Positions 43,183 to 52,000 of a stretch of DNA of 54,762 bases are shown piece after piece. Position 1 is the first letter of the stretch; the number at the start of each line of letters is the position of its first letter. The notes beneath the pieces were generated by a model. It was not told the origin of the DNA. It saw only the letters and a program-made list of their open reading frames with translations, and searched no databases. This DNA comes from DATKMK01 sp035541895 (lineage in GTDB: Bacteria; Desulfobacterota; Binatia; HRBIN30; JACQVA1). The stretch covers positions 1 to 54,762 of the forward strand of contig DATKMK010000121.1 of assembly GCA_035541895.1 (NCBI GenBank). The letters are read 5' to 3'. Both the position numbers and the translations under genes were made by a program.

Positions 43183-45609
43183 CTACAGCATGCTCTGCGG
43201 ATCAATGTCGACGATCGTACGAACGCCGGCGGCGCGGGTCGCCACACGCAATTCATCGCGAGCGGCGTTGACCGAGCGGCGCAGCAGGGTTCCACTCATC
43301 GCCCGACACAACACTTGCCAACGGTGACGGCCGCGCAGGCGTTCGATCGGCGCCGGCGCCGGTCCCAGCACCACCAGCCGGCGGTCGCCGCTGCGACGCA
43401 ACTGCTCGGCGAGCGAACCCGCAACGCGCTGGACCGCCGCGAGCTGCTCGCCTTCGATGCGCACTAAAGCCAAGCGGGCGAACGGCGGGTATCCCAGCTC
43501 GCGGCGATGCGCCAGCTCGGCGGCGGCAAACGCCGCGAAGTCGTGCGCCGCCGCGTGCTGCAAGCTGAAATGATCGGGTTGCAACGTCTGCACGATCACG
43601 CGGCCGGCTCGCTCACCCCGGCCCGCGCGGCCGGCGACTTGGGTGAGAAGCTGAAAGGTTCGCTCAGCGGCGCGGAAATCGGGGAAGTTGAGCGACAAGT
43701 CCGCCAGCACGACTCCCACCAGCGTTACGCCCGGAATATCGTGGCCCTTGGTGATCATTTGCGTGCCGATCAGCACGTCGACGTGGCCGCGTTCCCACGC
43801 CGATAGCAGCGCGCGCTGCGCGCCCTTGCGCGCCATCGTGTCGCGGTCCATGCGCGCAACCCGTGCACCCGGCAACAGTGTCCGCAAGGACGACTCGATC
43901 TGCTCGGTCCCCGCGCCCCACGACGTCAACGCCGGCTCGCGACACACCGGGCAGTGGCGCGGCGCGGCGATGGTGTGATCGCAGTGATGACAGCGCAGGG
44001 CCTGCCAGGCGCGATGGTAGGTGAGCGCCACGCAACAGTTCGGGCAGGTGATCGCCTCGCCGCACGCCTGACATTGCATCACAGTGGCAAAGCCGCGCCG
44101 ATTCAAGAACACCAAGCTCTGCCCGCGCGCGGCAAAGTTCGCCTGCAATGCCGCAATCAGCGCCGGCGACAATCCGGCCATCCGCGTTCGCGCGGTGCGG
44201 CGCAGATCGACGATCTCCACCGACGGCAACGCGCGCGCCGCCACGCGTTGGCGGAGTTCGAGGAGGCGGTAGCGGCCGCCGCGAGCGTTGTGAAAACTCT
44301 CCATCGACGGCGTTGCCGATCCCAACACGACCGGACACCGGGTCAACTGTGCCCGCACCACCGCGAGATCACGACCGTGATACCGAATGCCGTCCTCCTG
44401 TTTGTACGACGAGTCGTGCTCTTCATCGACCACGATCAAGCCCAAACGCGGCAGCGGCGCGAAGACCGCGGAGCGCGCGCCCACCACGATCGGCGCCTCG
44501 CCGCGCGCAATCCGCCGCCATTCGTCCCAGCGCTCGCCCGCGCTCAATGCGCTGTGCAGCACCGCCACCCGCGGCCCGAAGCGCGCCTGCAGGCGATCGA
44601 CCAACTGATGGGTCAGGGAAATCTCCGGCACCAACACCAACGCGGTGCGCTCCGCGGCCAACGCCGCGGCGATGGTTCGCAGATACACCTCGGTCTTGCC
44701 GCTGCCGGTCACGCCCCAGAGCAGAAATGCGGCGAAGCCTTTTGCCGCCGCGATCGCCTCCAATGCGCGTTGCTGGTCATCGGTCGGCGCGACCTCGCGA
44801 TCCGCCGGAGGCGGCGATCCGTCAGTTACCGCGCGGTAGATCTCTTCATCGCGCCACTGCACCAATCCACCGGCCTGCAACTGCTTCAGCTTCGCAGTCG
44901 CCGCAGGAAAACTGGCGCGCAGCTCAGCGACGCTGGCGCGATGCAGCGGATGATCGCGCAGATAGCGATAGAGCGCCGCTAGCGCCGGCCGTCGCTGCAA
45001 CGCCGTCTCGGCCGTCGCCGCAGCGCGGCGATCGACCTCGTAGAATCGCAGATGCTTGGTCGGCGCGCGTTCGCGCAGCGTTTCACCAACCTCCACCCAG
45101 CCCTTGCGGCGCAGCGCGGCGACACGCCGGCGCAATTCCGGCTCGCTCGCGTGCAGCGCGCGCGCCAACTCGCGCAGGTGTCGCGGGCCGGCATGCAGGA
45201 CCTCGATCACCGCCCGCTCGCTATCGCGCAGCGCATCCGCGGGTGGTGCGTTCGCCAACGCGACTCGCGACTCAGTCTCGATGCGCAACGAGCCCGGCAA
45301 GGCGATCGTCACCACCTCGGGCACCGACGCCAGATAGTACTCCGCCGCCCAGCGGCACAAACCGAGGAGACTACGGTCGAGAATGGGCGTGGGATCGATG
45401 ACCGCCTCGACCTCTTTCAGTCGAGGGTGTGCACTGCGCTCCACCAGCTCGCTGACGATGCCGAGCACGCGCCGGCGACCGAGCGGCATCAGGACGCGAC
45501 AACCGGGGAGGTCGTCACGCCACAACTGTTCGGGCACCCGATAGTCCAATTCGCCGAGACCACCGACGGCCGGCAGCAGCACCACCCGCGCGATGTCGTT
45601 CCGACTCAT
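43183..45609 (-). CDS. priA: Primosomal replication restart helicase PriA
   Basis: Superfamily 2 helicase that reloads the replisome at stalled forks. 808 residues. The 3'-DNA-binding domain starts the protein, then Walker A WGVTGSGKTEVYL, DEEH box VVDEEHDSSYKQ, and the zinc-binding insert with CxxC pairs (CQACG, CPNCC, CHHCD, CPVCR). A C-terminal helicase lobe with RAGRGERAGRVIVQT completes the enzyme. It is monocistronic. Confidence 0.96.
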   Translation of the reverse strand: MSRNDIARVVLLPAVGGLGELDYRVPEQLWRDDLPGCRVLMPLGRRRVLGIVSELVERSAHPRLKEVEAVIDPTPILDRSLLGLCRWAAEYYLASVPEVVTIALPGSLRIETESRVALANAPPADALRDSERAVIEVLHAGPRHLRELARALHASEPELRRRVAALRRKGWVEVGETLRERAPTKHLRFYEVDRRAAATAETALQRRPALAALYRYLRDHPLHRASVAELRASFPAATAKLKQLQAGGLVQWRDEEIYRAVTDGSPPPADREVAPTDDQQRALEAIAAAKGFAAFLLWGVTGSGKTEVYLRTIAAALAAERTALVLVPEISLTHQLVDRLQARFGPRVAVLHSALSAGERWDEWRRIARGEAPIVVGARSAVFAPLPRLGLIVVDEEHDSSYKQEDGIRYHGRDLAVVRAQLTRCPVVLGSATPSMESFHNARGGRYRLLELRQRVAARALPSVEIVDLRRTARTRMAGLSPALIAALQANFAARGQSLVFLNRRGFATVMQCQACGEAITCPNCCVALTYHRAWQALRCHHCDHTIAAPRHCPVCREPALTSWGAGTEQIESSLRTLLPGARVARMDRDTMARKGAQRALLSAWERGHVDVLIGTQMITKGHDIPGVTLVGVVLADLSLNFPDFRAAERTFQLLTQVAGRAGRGERAGRVIVQTLQPDHFSLQHAAAHDFAAFAAAELAHRRELGYPPFARLALVRIEGEQLAAVQRVAGSLAEQLRRSGDRRLVVLGPAPAPIERLRGRHRWQVLCRAMSGTLLRRSVNAARDELRVATRAAGVRTIVDIDPQSML

Positions 45610-45663
45610 GCGGTCAGCTCTCGACGCGGGCGAAAAATGACACCACTCTGAATCGGGCCGCGA

Positions 45664-46038
45664 CTACTTGGGCGACGGAAGACGCTTCTGCACCTCGATC
45701 AGCAGTTGCTTCATGTTGAACGGTTTGGAGATAAAGCCGTCGACGCCAACCTGCCCGGCTGATTGCGCGATGCCGTCCCAGACGTGCGCCGTGACTGCGA
45801 GAATCGGGATGTGCTGTGTCTCGGGGTCTTTCTTGATCGCCTGGATCACTTCGACCCCGCTGACCTTGGGCATGGCGAGGTCGGTCAGGACCAAATCCGG
45901 GCGCTGCACCTTCACCTTGCGGATGGCATCCTCGCCGCCGTATGCCGGTACCACCTGATACCCGGCGGTCGTCAGCGCATGCGTGATGATCCGCATGATG
46001 TCCGGCTCGTCCTCGACGACTAGAATCTTCGCGCCCAT
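45664..46038 (-). CDS. Single-domain response regulator (CheY-like)
   Basis: 124 residues, receiver domain only. Acidic pocket E9-D10, phospho-acceptor D53 (LVLTDLAMPK), T83 (ILAVTAH) and K105 (ISKPF) are all present. The output partner is unknown; no kinase lies nearby. It is divergent from the SnoaL-like gene at 46196. Confidence 0.9.
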   Translation of the reverse strand: MGAKILVVEDEPDIMRIITHALTTAGYQVVPAYGGEDAIRKVKVQRPDLVLTDLAMPKVSGVEVIQAIKKDPETQHIPILAVTAHVWDGIAQSAGQVGVDGFISKPFNMKQLLIEVQKRLPSPK

Positions 46039-46195
46039 CCGGTCCTCAACGGCGTTCGATCCAAACCTACCATGGAGCCCGAGCCTTCTCCACCGGCATC
46101 AGATGAACCATCGTTCGGATTCACCTGATCGCGCGGATTTGCCGCAACCGCCGCGCGGTTGATAGAAACCCCGCCTCCCCAATTGGAGGTAGGAC

Positions 46196-46600
46196 ATGGC
46201 CACCCTGCTGGAAGAGAAGGACGCCATCCGCGAGCTGCAAGCGCGCTACTGCTACTACTTCGACAACGCCGAGTTCGATCGCTGGCTGGAGCTGTGGACG
46301 CCCGACGGGGTCTTCGACCTCGGGACGCGCGGCCGCGTGGCAGGACGCGACGGGCTGCGTAAATTCCTGCACTCCATCCCTTTGACCAACGGGTCGCCGA
46401 TGATGCGTCATTGCGTCATGAACCCGCTCATCGACATCACCGGGGATCGGGCGCACGCCTGGTGCTACGTGGTGGTGATCCACGGCGGCTCCCCGCTCGG
46501 CCTCACCATGGCCGGCCGCTACGAAGACCAGGTCGTGAAAACTGACGGCCGCTGGTTGTTCCAGGAACGCAAGGTCTCCTTCGACCTGATGGGAGTGTGA
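46196..46600 (+). CDS. SnoaL-like / NTF2-fold protein
   Basis: 134 residues. EEKDAIRELQARYCYYFDNAEFDRWLELW (in two halves) and TPDGVFDLG are the typical SnoaL_4 opening, and GRYEDQVVKTDGRWLFQERKV the closing strands. The fold serves both hydrolases/isomerases and accessory proteins, so the substrate is unknown. A ribosome site GGAGGT lies 8 bases upstream of the ATG. Confidence 0.85.
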   Translation: MATLLEEKDAIRELQARYCYYFDNAEFDRWLELWTPDGVFDLGTRGRVAGRDGLRKFLHSIPLTNGSPMMRHCVMNPLIDITGDRAHAWCYVVVIHGGSPLGLTMAGRYEDQVVKTDGRWLFQERKVSFDLMGV

Positions 46601-46714
46601 GGGACATGCAGCTTGCATATCGCTGATCGCTGATCGTTCGAAATCTCCCGCGATACGCCATAAGCGATATACTTCGTTCTTGCGCGAAAGCGAAAATTAG
46701 GCGAAGATCGCCGC
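46601..46714 (+). promoter_or_regulatory. Upstream region of the imuA-imuB-dnaE2 operon
   Basis: An inverted repeat ATATCGCT (46617-46624) and AGCGATAT (46663-46670) flanks a TTCGAA palindrome and CGCTGATCGCTGATCG direct repeats. Mutasome operons are LexA-controlled in other bacteria, but no known LexA box of any lineage is unmistakable here; the promoter and operator must lie in this 114-bp stretch unless they are inside the SnoaL gene. Confidence 0.35.
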
Positions 46715-47419
46715 GTGCAGGCCTCCACCTCTCGCACCGCTCTCGAAGTGTTCTCGACGCTCGCGCTGCCGGGCACGGTACGTCTCGGCATGACGGGCGA
46801 GCCGGTGCGCCGGCTGCCGACGGGATTGCCGGCGCTCGATGCGGCGCTCGACGGCGGGCTGCCGCGCGGGCGCGTGAGCGAGATCACCGGTCCGGTCACC
46901 TCGGGTAAGACTGCGCTGGTGTTCGCCGCGCTCGCCGCGGCAACGCAACGCGGGGAGTTCACCGCCCTGATCGATCTGCCCAACGCGTTGCACCCGGCGC
47001 AGGCACAATCCGCCGGCATCGCGTTGCATCACGTGCTGTGGGTGCGGCCACCGACACTTGCGGTGGGATTGCGGTGCGCCGAGTTGATTCTCGAAACCAA
47101 AGGATTCGGCTTGGTCGCGCTCGACCTCGGCGCGCCGAGGCCGCGTCAGCTCCGTGCGCCGATGTGGCCACGCGTGTCGCGTGCGGCGGAACGCGCTGGG
47201 GCAGCGGTGTTGATTGCCGCCGACCGCCGCGTCGCCGGCAGTTGCGCGGCTATGAGCCTCGCCGTCGCTGCGCACATCCGCCATTGGCATCGCGGTGCTT
47301 GGCCGCTCTTCGACGGCCTGACGCTCCACCTGACGGTCGCCCGCAACAAATTGAATGCTCCGGGACGACGCGTCGCGCTGCGCACGGCACCCACCGGTCC
47401 TCGTCGGGGCGACCCGTGA
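46715..47419 (+). CDS. imuA: RecA-like mutasome protein ImuA
   Basis: 234 residues from a GTG. The RecA-like core has LPTGLPALDAALDGGLPRG and the Walker A loop ITGPVTSGKTALVF (59-66 for GPVTSGKT). It lacks the RecA C-terminal domain. With imuB 4 bp and dnaE2 1.6 kb downstream it forms the usual three-gene error-prone repair cassette, in which ImuA and ImuB help DnaE2 at lesions. Confidence 0.88.
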   Translation: MQASTSRTALEVFSTLALPGTVRLGMTGEPVRRLPTGLPALDAALDGGLPRGRVSEITGPVTSGKTALVFAALAAATQRGEFTALIDLPNALHPAQAQSAGIALHHVLWVRPPTLAVGLRCAELILETKGFGLVALDLGAPRPRQLRAPMWPRVSRAAERAGAAVLIAADRRVAGSCAAMSLAVAAHIRHWHRGAWPLFDGLTLHLTVARNKLNAPGRRVALRTAPTGPRRGDP

Positions 47420-47423
47420 ATCC

Positions 47424-48920
47424 ATGTCCCGCATCGCCTGCCTTGCCGTTTCGAATTTTCCCCTGACGGTGGTGCTGCGCGCCGAACCGGAACTCCGCGG
47501 TGAACCGGTGGCGGTGGCCGACGGGCCGTCGGCGCGGGCGGCGATCATCGCGGTCGCCGAGACGGCTGGGCGGCGCGGCATCACGCCGGGTCTCACCGCA
47601 ACGCAGGCACAAGCCGTCTCTACCGCGATCGTGCTGCGCTCGCTTTCTCCGCAGAGCGTTCGCATCGCCCATGCCGCACTGTGCGACGTCGCGTACTCCT
47701 TCTCGCCGCGAGTCGAGTCCGGCGAGGACGGTGTGGTCTATCTCGACGTCGGGGGTTCCGGCGCGATGTTCGACTCGGAGGGGCAGCTCGCACACACGCT
47801 CGCGCGGCGCGCCGAGCGTGTCGGATTGCCGGCGCACGTCGGGGTTGCCGGCTCGAAGATCGCCGCACGACTGGCCGCGCAGCAGGGCGGCGGGGTCACC
47901 GTCATTCCGCTGAACGAAGAGTGCACGTATCTGGCGCCGCTCGCCGTCGCGCTGCTGCAACCCAGCCCGGCGTTGGCGGCGACACTGACTCGCTGGGGCA
48001 TCCGCACCATCGGGCAACTCGCCGCGCTGCCCGCGAGCGCAGTGGGCACACGCTTGGGTCCGGAAGGACTCGCGCTCGCCCGCCGCGCGCGCGCCGAAGA
48101 TGAACACCCGTTATCGCCGCGGCCGGCGCCGTTGCTGTTCGAAGAGCACGTCGACCTCGAGTACGGGATCGAATTGCTCGAACCGCTGCTCTTCATCTTG
48201 CGTGGCCTGCTCGATCGGCTCACCGCGCGGGTGGCGGTGCGCGGCCTGGTGTGCGGCGACCTGCGACTCGCGCTCGGGCTCAGCACGCACGCACGCGATG
48301 ATCGGACGATCGTGGTGGCCCCGAGCAATGACGTGAAAGCTTTGCTGACGTTGATGCGGTTACACCTCGAAGCGCACCCGCCCGCGGCGCCGATCGAGAC
48401 GATCCGACTCAGCGCGGTCCCGGAGCGCTTGCGCGCGCGGCAACTCGACTTGTTCCGCCCCAACGGCCCGGCACCCGAACAACTCGCCGTCACGCTCGCG
48501 CGGCTCACGGCACTGTGCGGCGCCGATCACGTCGGCGCGCCGGCGGTGGTCGATTCGCATCGACCCGAAGCGCATGGGGTGACGGGGTTGGTGGGGTATG
48601 GAGTTAAAGGGGGTGAAGAGGAGGGGCTCCTAACCCCTAGCCCCGTAACCCCTACCCCCCTTCGGATAGCGTTGCGGGCCATTCGTCCGCCGCAGCCGCT
48701 GGAGGTGCACACCGATCGCGGGCGGCTCGACTTCATTCGCGGCGAGCGGCTCAGCGGACGCGTCGTGTCATGCGCCGGACCGTGGCGCCTCGCCGGCGAA
48801 TGGTGGCACGACGGCGCGTACATGCGCGACTACTACGACGTGCAACTCAGCGACGGCGGCGTCTACCGCCTGTTCTGCGATCGCCAACATCAGTGGTTCG
48901 TGACCGGGGAGTATGACTAA
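47424..48920 (+). CDS. imuB: Non-catalytic Y-family polymerase homologue ImuB
   Basis: 498 residues from the ATG at 47424. Y-family architecture (YLDVGGSGAMF, ARRAERVGLPAHVGVAGSK, WGIRTIGQLAALP for the HhH, then a little-finger region). The first catalytic aspartate of the DxxxFF motif is absent (ACLAVSNFP), as in ImuB, so it should be a scaffold that bridges the beta clamp and DnaE2. Residues about 384-413 are an in-frame palindromic insert absent from the family plan. The C-terminal 80 residues (RGRLDFIRGERLSGRVVSCAGPW, in part) are typical for ImuB. Confidence 0.9.
   Translation: MSRIACLAVSNFPLTVVLRAEPELRGEPVAVADGPSARAAIIAVAETAGRRGITPGLTATQAQAVSTAIVLRSLSPQSVRIAHAALCDVAYSFSPRVESGEDGVVYLDVGGSGAMFDSEGQLAHTLARRAERVGLPAHVGVAGSKIAARLAAQQGGGVTVIPLNEECTYLAPLAVALLQPSPALAATLTRWGIRTIGQLAALPASAVGTRLGPEGLALARRARAEDEHPLSPRPAPLLFEEHVDLEYGIELLEPLLFILRGLLDRLTARVAVRGLVCGDLRLALGLSTHARDDRTIVVAPSNDVKALLTLMRLHLEAHPPAAPIETIRLSAVPERLRARQLDLFRPNGPAPEQLAVTLARLTALCGADHVGAPAVVDSHRPEAHGVTGLVGYGVKGGEEEGLLTPSPVTPTPLRIALRAIRPPQPLEVHTDRGRLDFIRGERLSGRVVSCAGPWRLAGEWWHDGAYMRDYYDVQLSDGGVYRLFCDRQHQWFVTGEYD
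48574..48660 (+). repeat. In-frame GTTAG/CTAAC palindromic insert in imuB
   Basis: G-rich half (GGGGTTGGTGGGGTATGGAG ...) then C-rich half (CCTAACCCCTAGCCCCGTAA ...) form an imperfect hairpin. It is read through without stops as VTGLVGYGVKGGEEEGLL and TPSPVTPTP, between family-conserved segments. Confidence 0.8.
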
Positions 48921-48971
48921 GAAGATCGCTCAACTCCCATCACCCCATCCCTCTCGGGATGGTCGATTCTC

Positions 48972-49052
48972 TGTAGCCGCAGGCTTTGGCCTGCGCCATC
49001 TACATCCTTCACCCCGCCAGCGAAGGAGCGCACCTTAAAGGGTGCGGCTCCA
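48972..49052. repeat. MITE-like element, second copy, abutting dnaE2
   Basis: TGTAGCCGCAGGCTTTGGCC at the left end and TGCGGCTCCA (49043-49052) at the right, 81 bp, related to 42061-42147. An internal hairpin GCACC-TTAAA-GGGTGC is present. The GTG start of dnaE2 is the next base after it, and AAGGGTG inside the element may serve as ribosome site. Confidence 0.75.
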
Positions 49053-52000
49053 GTGGACCAAGAGAAAATCGACAGTCCCTCTCCCAGGGGGAAAGGGCGC
49101 AGAACGGAGCCGAACTACATCGAACTTCGCTGTCGCAGCGCCTTCAGCTTTTTGCAGGGCGCGTCGCTGCCGGAAGAGCTGATCGAGCGCGCCGCAGCGA
49201 TCGGGTACTCAACCGTCGCACTCGGCGATCACCACGGGCTCTACGGCGCACCGCGCTTTCACAAAGCCGCACAGCAGGCGGGGATGCGAGCGCTGATTGG
49301 ATGCGACATCACAGTGCAGGGGGGTATGGGGTTAGGGGGTCATGGGGTTAGGGGCGGAGGAATTTCCCTTAACCCCTTACCCCCTAGCCCCGTAACCCCT
49401 TGTACTTTGCTCGTCGCCACGCGTGCCGGCTACCAGAATCTCTGTCGCATTCTCACCGACGCTGCCGTGCGCGCGCCCAAGGGCGAAGCGATCATCTCGT
49501 GGAATGATCTCGATGGCCGCACCGAGGGACTGATCTGTCTCTTCCGTCCCCTAACCCCTAACCCCCAACCCCTTAACCCCCTAGGAGGGGTAGCGAAGTT
49601 GAGGCAGTTGTTTCCGCACCGCCTCTACCTCGACCTGCAACGCCACTTCGATCCCGACGAAGAGCGGCTGAACCGCGGCCTGGTCGCAATGGCTGCGCAG
49701 TACCAGTTGCCGCTGGTTGCGACCAACGACGTGCGGCACGCGACACCCGACGGGCGCCGGCTATTCGACGTGCTGACCTGCATCCGCGAGCACACCACGC
49801 TCGACGCCGCCGGGCGCCGGCTGCTCGGCAATGCCGAGCGTCATCTCAAATCGCCGCGGGAGATGGCCGCGTTGTTCCGCGATCTGCCGCAGGCCATCGC
49901 CAACACGCGGCGCATCGCCGAGCAGTGCGAGTTCACCCTCGCCGATCTCGGCTATCGCTTCCCCGATTTCCCGCTGCCGCCGGGTGAAACGATGCATCGC
50001 CATCTGCGCCAGCTCACCTACACCGGCGCGCGCGACCGCTACGGATCCATCACGTCCAAGATCCAGCGCCAACTCGAACACGAGCTGCACGTCATCGAGA
50101 CACTCGATCTCGCCGGCTACTTCCTGATCGTCTGGGACATCGTGCGTTTCTGTCGCGAGCAACGCATCCTCGCGCAAGGGCGCGGCTCGGCAGCGAACTC
50201 GGCGGTGTGTTACGCGCTCGGCATCACCGCCGTCGACGCCGTCGGCATGGAGCTGTTGTTCGAGCGCTTCCTGTCCGAAGAGCGCGGCGAGTGGCCCGAC
50301 ATCGACATCGATCTCCCCAGCGGCGATCAGCGCGAGCGCGTGATTCAGTACGTCTATCAACGCTACGGCGAGCGCGGTGCGGCGATGACCGCCAACGTCA
50401 TCACCTACCGCACCCGCAGCGCCGTACGCGAAGTCGGCAAAGCGCTCGGCTTCACCATCGAGCAGGTCGACACACTGTCGAAGCTGCTCAATCGCTTCGA
50501 GTTCCGCGACGACATGGACGAGCTGGCCAAGCAGCTCACAGCCGGCGGCGTCGATCCGCGCGCACCGCGGATCGGGTTGCTCGTCGATCTCGTGGGCCAG
50601 ATTCAAAACCTGCCGCGCCATCTCGGCCAACATTCGGGCGGCATGGTGATCGCCGCCGGACGGCTCGATCATGTCGTGCCGCTCGAGCCGGCGACCATGC
50701 CGGGCCGCGTCGTCGTGCAGTGGGACAAAGACGACTGCGCCGATCTCGGCATCATCAAAGTCGATTTGCTCGGCCTCGGGATGATGGCGGTGCTGGAAGA
50801 CACCATTCCGCTGATCCGCGAGCACGAAGGGAAGCCCATCGATCTCGCGCATCTGCCACCGGACGACCAGAAAACGTACGCAATGCTGCGCGCGGCCGAC
50901 ACCATCGGCGTGTTCCAGGTCGAGAGCCGCGCGCAGATGGCGACGTTGCCGCGCATGCAACCGGAGCGGTTCTACGATCTGGTGGTCGAGGTGGCGATCA
51001 TTCGGCCGGGACCGATCGTCGGCCAGATGGTGCATCCGTACCTCAATCGCCGCAACGGCCGCGAGCCGGTGACCTACGCCCATCCCGATCTCGAACCGAT
51101 CCTGAAACGCACGCTCGGCGTGCCGTTGTTTCAAGAGCAACTGCTGCGCATGGCGATGACGGTCGCCGGCTTCACCGGCGGCGAAGCGGAGGAGTTACGG
51201 CGGGCGATGGGCTTCAAGCGATCGATGCAGCGCATGCGGCAGATCGAAGAGCGGCTGCGCGCCGGCATGACCGCGAAAGGCATCACCGGGACGATCCAAG
51301 ACGACCTCGTGCGGAGCATCACCTCGTTCGCGCTCTACGGGTTTCCCGAATCGCACGCCGCCAGCTTCGCGCTGCTGGCGTACGCGTCGGCGTACTTGCG
51401 CGCGCATCACCCGGCGGCGTTCACCTGCGCGCTACTCAACAACTGGCCGATGGGCTTCTACCATCCGGCGACGATCATCAAAGACGCCCACCGCCACGGC
51501 GTGCGCGTGCTGCCGATCGACGTGACCCGTTCGAGCGTGCGATGCACGCTCGAACGGCAAGCTGTTACGCCGTTAGGCTGTGACGCTGTTAGGGAAGAGG
51601 AAGGCGGGGGCCTAACCGCCAACACCCTAACAGCGAACAGCCTTCCTCTCCGCTTGGGCCTGCGTTTCGTCTCCGGCCTGCGCGAAGAAGCCGGGGCACG
51701 GATCGAAACGGAACGCGCGCGCGCGCCGTTCGTTTCGATTGCCGATGTCATCCGTCGCTGCGAGCTGCGCGATCACGAAGTGCAAACGCTGGCGCACATC
51801 GGCGCGTTCGCCGCCTTCGGTCTCACCCGTCGCGAAGCCGCGTGGCAAGCCGCAGCGGTGCCGCGGGAACCGTTGCTGAAGCTGTTAGGGGGTTCCGCTG
51901 TTAAGGGGTTAGGGGTCGGAGAGGATTCCGCTCCCCTCACAGCCAACAGCCTAACAATCACTGGAGAAGCCAACCCCCTCACCCCTAACAGCCTAACAGC

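Noticed and set aside
49547..49591. A CRISPR or true telomere repeat from CCCCTAACCCC units
   Set aside because: Units are few, irregular and lie inside a coding frame with no spacers and no cas genes; the window is not a replicon end as far as can be seen.
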